From positions 1-61,557 of the forward strand of contig JBGPBS010000002.1 of NCBI GenBank assembly GCA_041481365.1: a DNA stretch of 61,557 nucleotides, in the 5' to 3' direction. Both the position numbers and the translations under genes were made by a program. The first letter of the stretch is position 1, and each line of letters opens with the position of its first letter. The stretch is from DASPTR01 sp041481365 (GTDB lineage Archaea > Thermoproteota > Bathyarchaeia > Bathyarchaeales > Bathycorpusculaceae). The notes beneath the pieces were generated by a model. That model was given only the letters and a program-made list of their open reading frames with translations. It was not told where the DNA came from and made no database searches. This document shows positions 60,022 through 61,557 of the stretch, in pieces.

Positions 60022-60029
60022 TATATAAT
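60022..60029 (-). promoter_or_regulatory. TATA box of nosD-like gene
   Basis: The minus strand reads TTATATAG, 35 bases before ATG 59987. It decides between the two possible starts. Confidence 0.5.
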
Positions 60030-60061
60030 TTTCGGCAGAACCTTCTGTTGAAGCGGAAACC

Positions 60062-60175
60062 CTAGCTCGGCCGAGGTTGGATAGTTTGTATTGCAGACTC
60101 GCAAAATGGGCAAACTGTGGAGTTTTTCGGCATCAGTTTTCCACAATTTCGACAGGTAGGAGTTTTCGTCGTCAT
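60062..60175 (-). CDS. Short zinc-ribbon protein (37 residues)
   Basis: The frame encodes CRNCGKLMPKNSTVCPFC: two CxxC knuckles with the spacing of a zinc ribbon, preceded by MTTKTPT. It is shorter than most annotation cutoffs. A weak GAAGAG lies upstream. The same frame is open further upstream without a better start, so it may also be the tail of a broken longer gene. It lies between a small membrane protein and the nosD-like gene, all on the minus strand. Confidence 0.5.
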   Translation of the reverse strand: MTTKTPTCRNCGKLMPKNSTVCPFCESAIQTIQPRPS

Positions 60176-60212
60176 TCTCTTCAACTGCGTCAAGAGTATG
60201 CTTCGTTGATTT

Positions 60213-60359
60213 TCATAACCAAAAAGTATCAGCTAGCCCAGTGGCCATCAAAAGTGCGCCGATAGTGGCTTCAATCCACTCGGGAGCCAGCGCAGAGGAG
60301 ATAAAGACAGCTAAACCGACGGGAGCTGCTCCAAGAATGACGCTGAGGCATCCAACCAT
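60213..60359 (-). CDS. Short two-helix membrane protein (48 residues)
   Basis: The frame encodes two hydrophobic helices (CLSVILGAAPVGLAVFISSA and ATIGALLMATGLADTFWL) joined by an acidic turn (LAPEWIE). Upstream in frame is RQARSRG, a basic segment that may be part of the protein with another start. It is followed by the short zinc-ribbon gene. No family was recognised. Confidence 0.45.
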   Translation of the reverse strand: MVGCLSVILGAAPVGLAVFISSALAPEWIEATIGALLMATGLADTFWL

Positions 60360-60378
60360 ACCGCGGCTTCTTGCCTGT

Positions 60379-60937
60379 CTGATCTTTCACTGAACGTGTG
60401 TCAGAGATGTTTCTTCAGACAATCCCAGATCCTAATCCAAGTTCAAAATAAGAACTCTTCAATGTTCAAACCTTCTGATAAACTCGACGGAAATAGACAC
60501 ACAAACGAAGCCACAACTCGACAGCACAGAGGCGCACACGAACGATGCCTGTTCAAAGTCAAAGAGTGGCATTCAGCTTTTTCAGGAGGCCTCAGCAGCC
60601 GGAGCTAGCCTATTCGATTTCTCGAAGGCCTAATTCTCCCGTTCTCCGTCTGGCGTTTTGAAGAAGAATCTTCAATTGATGTAGCCGAGCGAAGCTTCAT
60701 GATCGCGCGTCAAAACAATCCGCCACCCATGCATATGCCCCGTGAACCATTTCACCATACTGACAAGCATACACAACCAAAGCATCCACAGAACACTCAA
60801 GCCACAAACCAAAAAACATCGCGGAAGACGACATCTACACACCAATTCAACCGCTGAAACCAAACGCCACGTAACCTGTTACATATTTGGATCCAAATAT
60901 TCATCCCATGTCGAAACCTAGGAGGGGGTAGCTCATA
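60379..60937. other. 559-base intergenic region with palindrome
   Basis: There is no supported gene. The sequence is low in G on the plus strand (60750-60860), and an 18-base palindrome lies at 60883-60900. Open frames on both strands lack start signals. Confidence 0.3.
60883..60900. repeat. Perfect 18-base palindrome
   Basis: ATATTTGGA is followed directly by its inverse TCCAAATAT. It sits about 38 bases before the ATG of a short frame with AGGAGGGGG. It could be an operator and part of a promoter. Confidence 0.4.
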
Positions 60938-61096
60938 ATGCCTCTTCGAAAGTTCGTAAGCGAAAAAGCCGACGGGCAGGCTGTTTTGCGGGGTCAATTT
61001 GCTCAAACCTCTTTGAACGTTTCGTCAGGCCCATACGCACATACTCACCTTCAAAACCAAACAAGACAACTGCGAAAAACGTGTGCTGGGGGATGA
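60938..61096 (+). CDS. Possible 52-residue hypothetical protein
   Basis: ATG 60938 has AGGAGGGGG about ten bases upstream. The sequence (MPLRKFVSEKADGQAVLRGQ) is polar and glutamine-rich later on, with no known motif. The ribosome-binding site and the palindrome upstream are the only support, so it may not be a real gene. Confidence 0.3.
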   Translation: MPLRKFVSEKADGQAVLRGQFAQTSLNVSSGPYAHTHLQNQTRQLRKTCAGG

Positions 61097-61205
61097 TGCG
61101 AGACCTGCTGAGCTATAGGATGGCGAATCTGACTCTCGATGCAACATGCTGAAAGCTCGAAGAAATGATTCCTTCAGGCTTTGCCTATGCAGCAAGTGGG
61201 AAAGG

Positions 61206-61213
61206 TTTAAATA
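61206..61213 (+). promoter_or_regulatory. TATA box of gar1
   Basis: TTTAAATA lies 48 bases before TTG 61261. The implied transcript start is near 61235, leaving a short leader with GAGGGGA (61244-61250). Confidence 0.55.
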
Positions 61214-61260
61214 ACGTTTTTTTGTTTAGGCATCCTACTTTTCGAGGGGACACTAATAGA

Positions 61261-61533
61261 TTGCGAAGATTAGGTTCAGTTCTGCATTTGAGTCCAAGCC
61301 GAAACATTATAGTCAAAGTTGAAGACTCCCCGAAAATGGGCGAGCCAGTCGTTGACGAGAACCTGAAATCCGTCGGAGTAGTCTTCGACATATTCGGGCC
61401 CGTATCCTCGCCGTACGTGGCGATAAGACCCACGACGCGAGACCCTGAAAAACTAGTTGGTAAGAAGCTCTACGTGATCCCCTCAAAGAGGAGAAAGGAG
61501 AAGGTAAGAAATGATTGGCGAAGAAGGGCATGA
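61261..61533 (+). CDS. gar1: H/ACA ribonucleoprotein subunit Gar1
   Basis: Gar1 supports pseudouridylation guided by H/ACA RNAs. The 90-residue protein shows RRLGSVLHLSPSRNIIVKVE, PVVDENLKSVGVVFDIFGPV and PYVAIRPTTRDPEKLVGKKL. TTG 61261 is chosen: it matches the family start, has GAGGGG ten bases upstream and lies after the TATA box, whereas the longer open frame from 61165 would span the promoter. A downstream gene overlaps its 3' end. Confidence 0.92.
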   Translation: MRRLGSVLHLSPSRNIIVKVEDSPKMGEPVVDENLKSVGVVFDIFGPVSSPYVAIRPTTRDPEKLVGKKLYVIPSKRRKEKVRNDWRRRA

Positions 61534-61557
61534 AGAAACAGGGACGGCGGCAGCACC
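61511..61557 (+). CDS. Start of next gene, partial (possibly TFB)
   Basis: ATG 61511 follows AAGGTAAGAA and begins MIGEEGHEETGTAAA before the window ends. In many archaea a TFB gene directly follows gar1, so TFB is a guess from gene order. The visible residues are too few to identify it. Confidence 0.3.
   Translation, partial: MIGEEGHEETGTAAA

Noticed and set aside
60672..60863. 63-codon minus-strand frame rich in Cys, Trp and Leu
   Set aside because: It arises from a C/A-biased stretch, with no start signal and no coherent helix pattern.

Overview
The window reads as a chromosomal piece of an archaeon, most likely a member of Bathyarchaeia or a close Thermoproteota relative (inference from gene content; no rRNA is present to prove it). 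Archaeal hallmarks seen directly are TFE alpha, MBF1, NAC, Gar1, the archaeal tRNA Cm56 methyltransferase, archaeal-type ThrRS and ProRS, CTP-dependent riboflavin kinase, archaeal PGK and archaeal phosphoglycerate mutase, TATA-box promoters, and an intron-containing tRNA. Many genes start with TTG or GTG behind GGAGG or GGTGA ribosome-binding sites.

Layout. 1-3.4 kb: nucleotide-sugar and surface-polysaccharide genes (dehydrogenase fragment, hexapeptide transferase, DUF354 protein, UDP-sugar dehydrogenase) around a tRNA-Val. 3.5-11.9 kb: an information-processing block (DUF2110, HD protein, TFE, Trm56, HflX, MBF1, then divergent PUA protein, NAC, PfkB kinase, zinc protein, ThrRS). 12-14.1 kb: two aminotransferases. 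14.2-15.9 kb: a pilin-like anchored surface protein built from five repeats. 16-24 kb: FAD oxidoreductase, tungsten aldehyde ferredoxin oxidoreductase family protein, ProRS, apgM, ATP-NAD kinase. 24.1-26.4 kb: threonine dehydrogenase plus glycine C-acetyltransferase, which together turn threonine into glycine and acetyl-CoA. 27-29.8 kb: EndoQ, a small NitrOD5-like protein and a membrane polyferredoxin.

29.9-33.7 kb holds a glycogen-type operon (regulator, half glycosyltransferase, full glycosyltransferase) beside a GH57 glycosidase. 33.8-38.5 kb holds PGK, a bacterial-type GAPDH, a CoA-disulfide-reductase-like enzyme and GcvH. 38.7-42.3 kb is a ModE regulator facing a TupABC tungstate importer, which fits the tungsto-enzyme at 17.5 kb. 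43.1-45.8 kb is a flippase-like membrane protein followed by a cluster of small uncharacterised proteins. 46.8-53.1 kb carries Ino1, RibK, an ADP-forming acyl-CoA synthetase alpha subunit, a CofE-like ligase, ThyX and an HtpX protease with an inserted EF-hand loop.

From about 42.3 kb to 60 kb intact genes are mixed with broken ones: an AlkD-like gene joined to an ABC permease tail, a GNAT gene with an internal TGA, a DUF362 remnant, an MFS tail and a frameshifted ribbon-helix-helix gene. This region also contains tRNA-Glu (with two apparent introns), tRNA-Gly, a PAS/GAF histidine kinase, a thioredoxin-like protein and a NosD-like beta-helix protein ending in a PEF-CTERM-like tail. The right edge has gar1 and the start of a further gene. 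No CRISPR array, rRNA or insertion sequence was seen.

The most novel-looking items are the small-protein module at 44.4-45.8 kb, in which two neighbours share a 22-residue motif, the HtpX/EF-hand protein, the five-repeat surface protein, the two-intron tRNA-Glu and the HflX gene that lacks a normal start codon.
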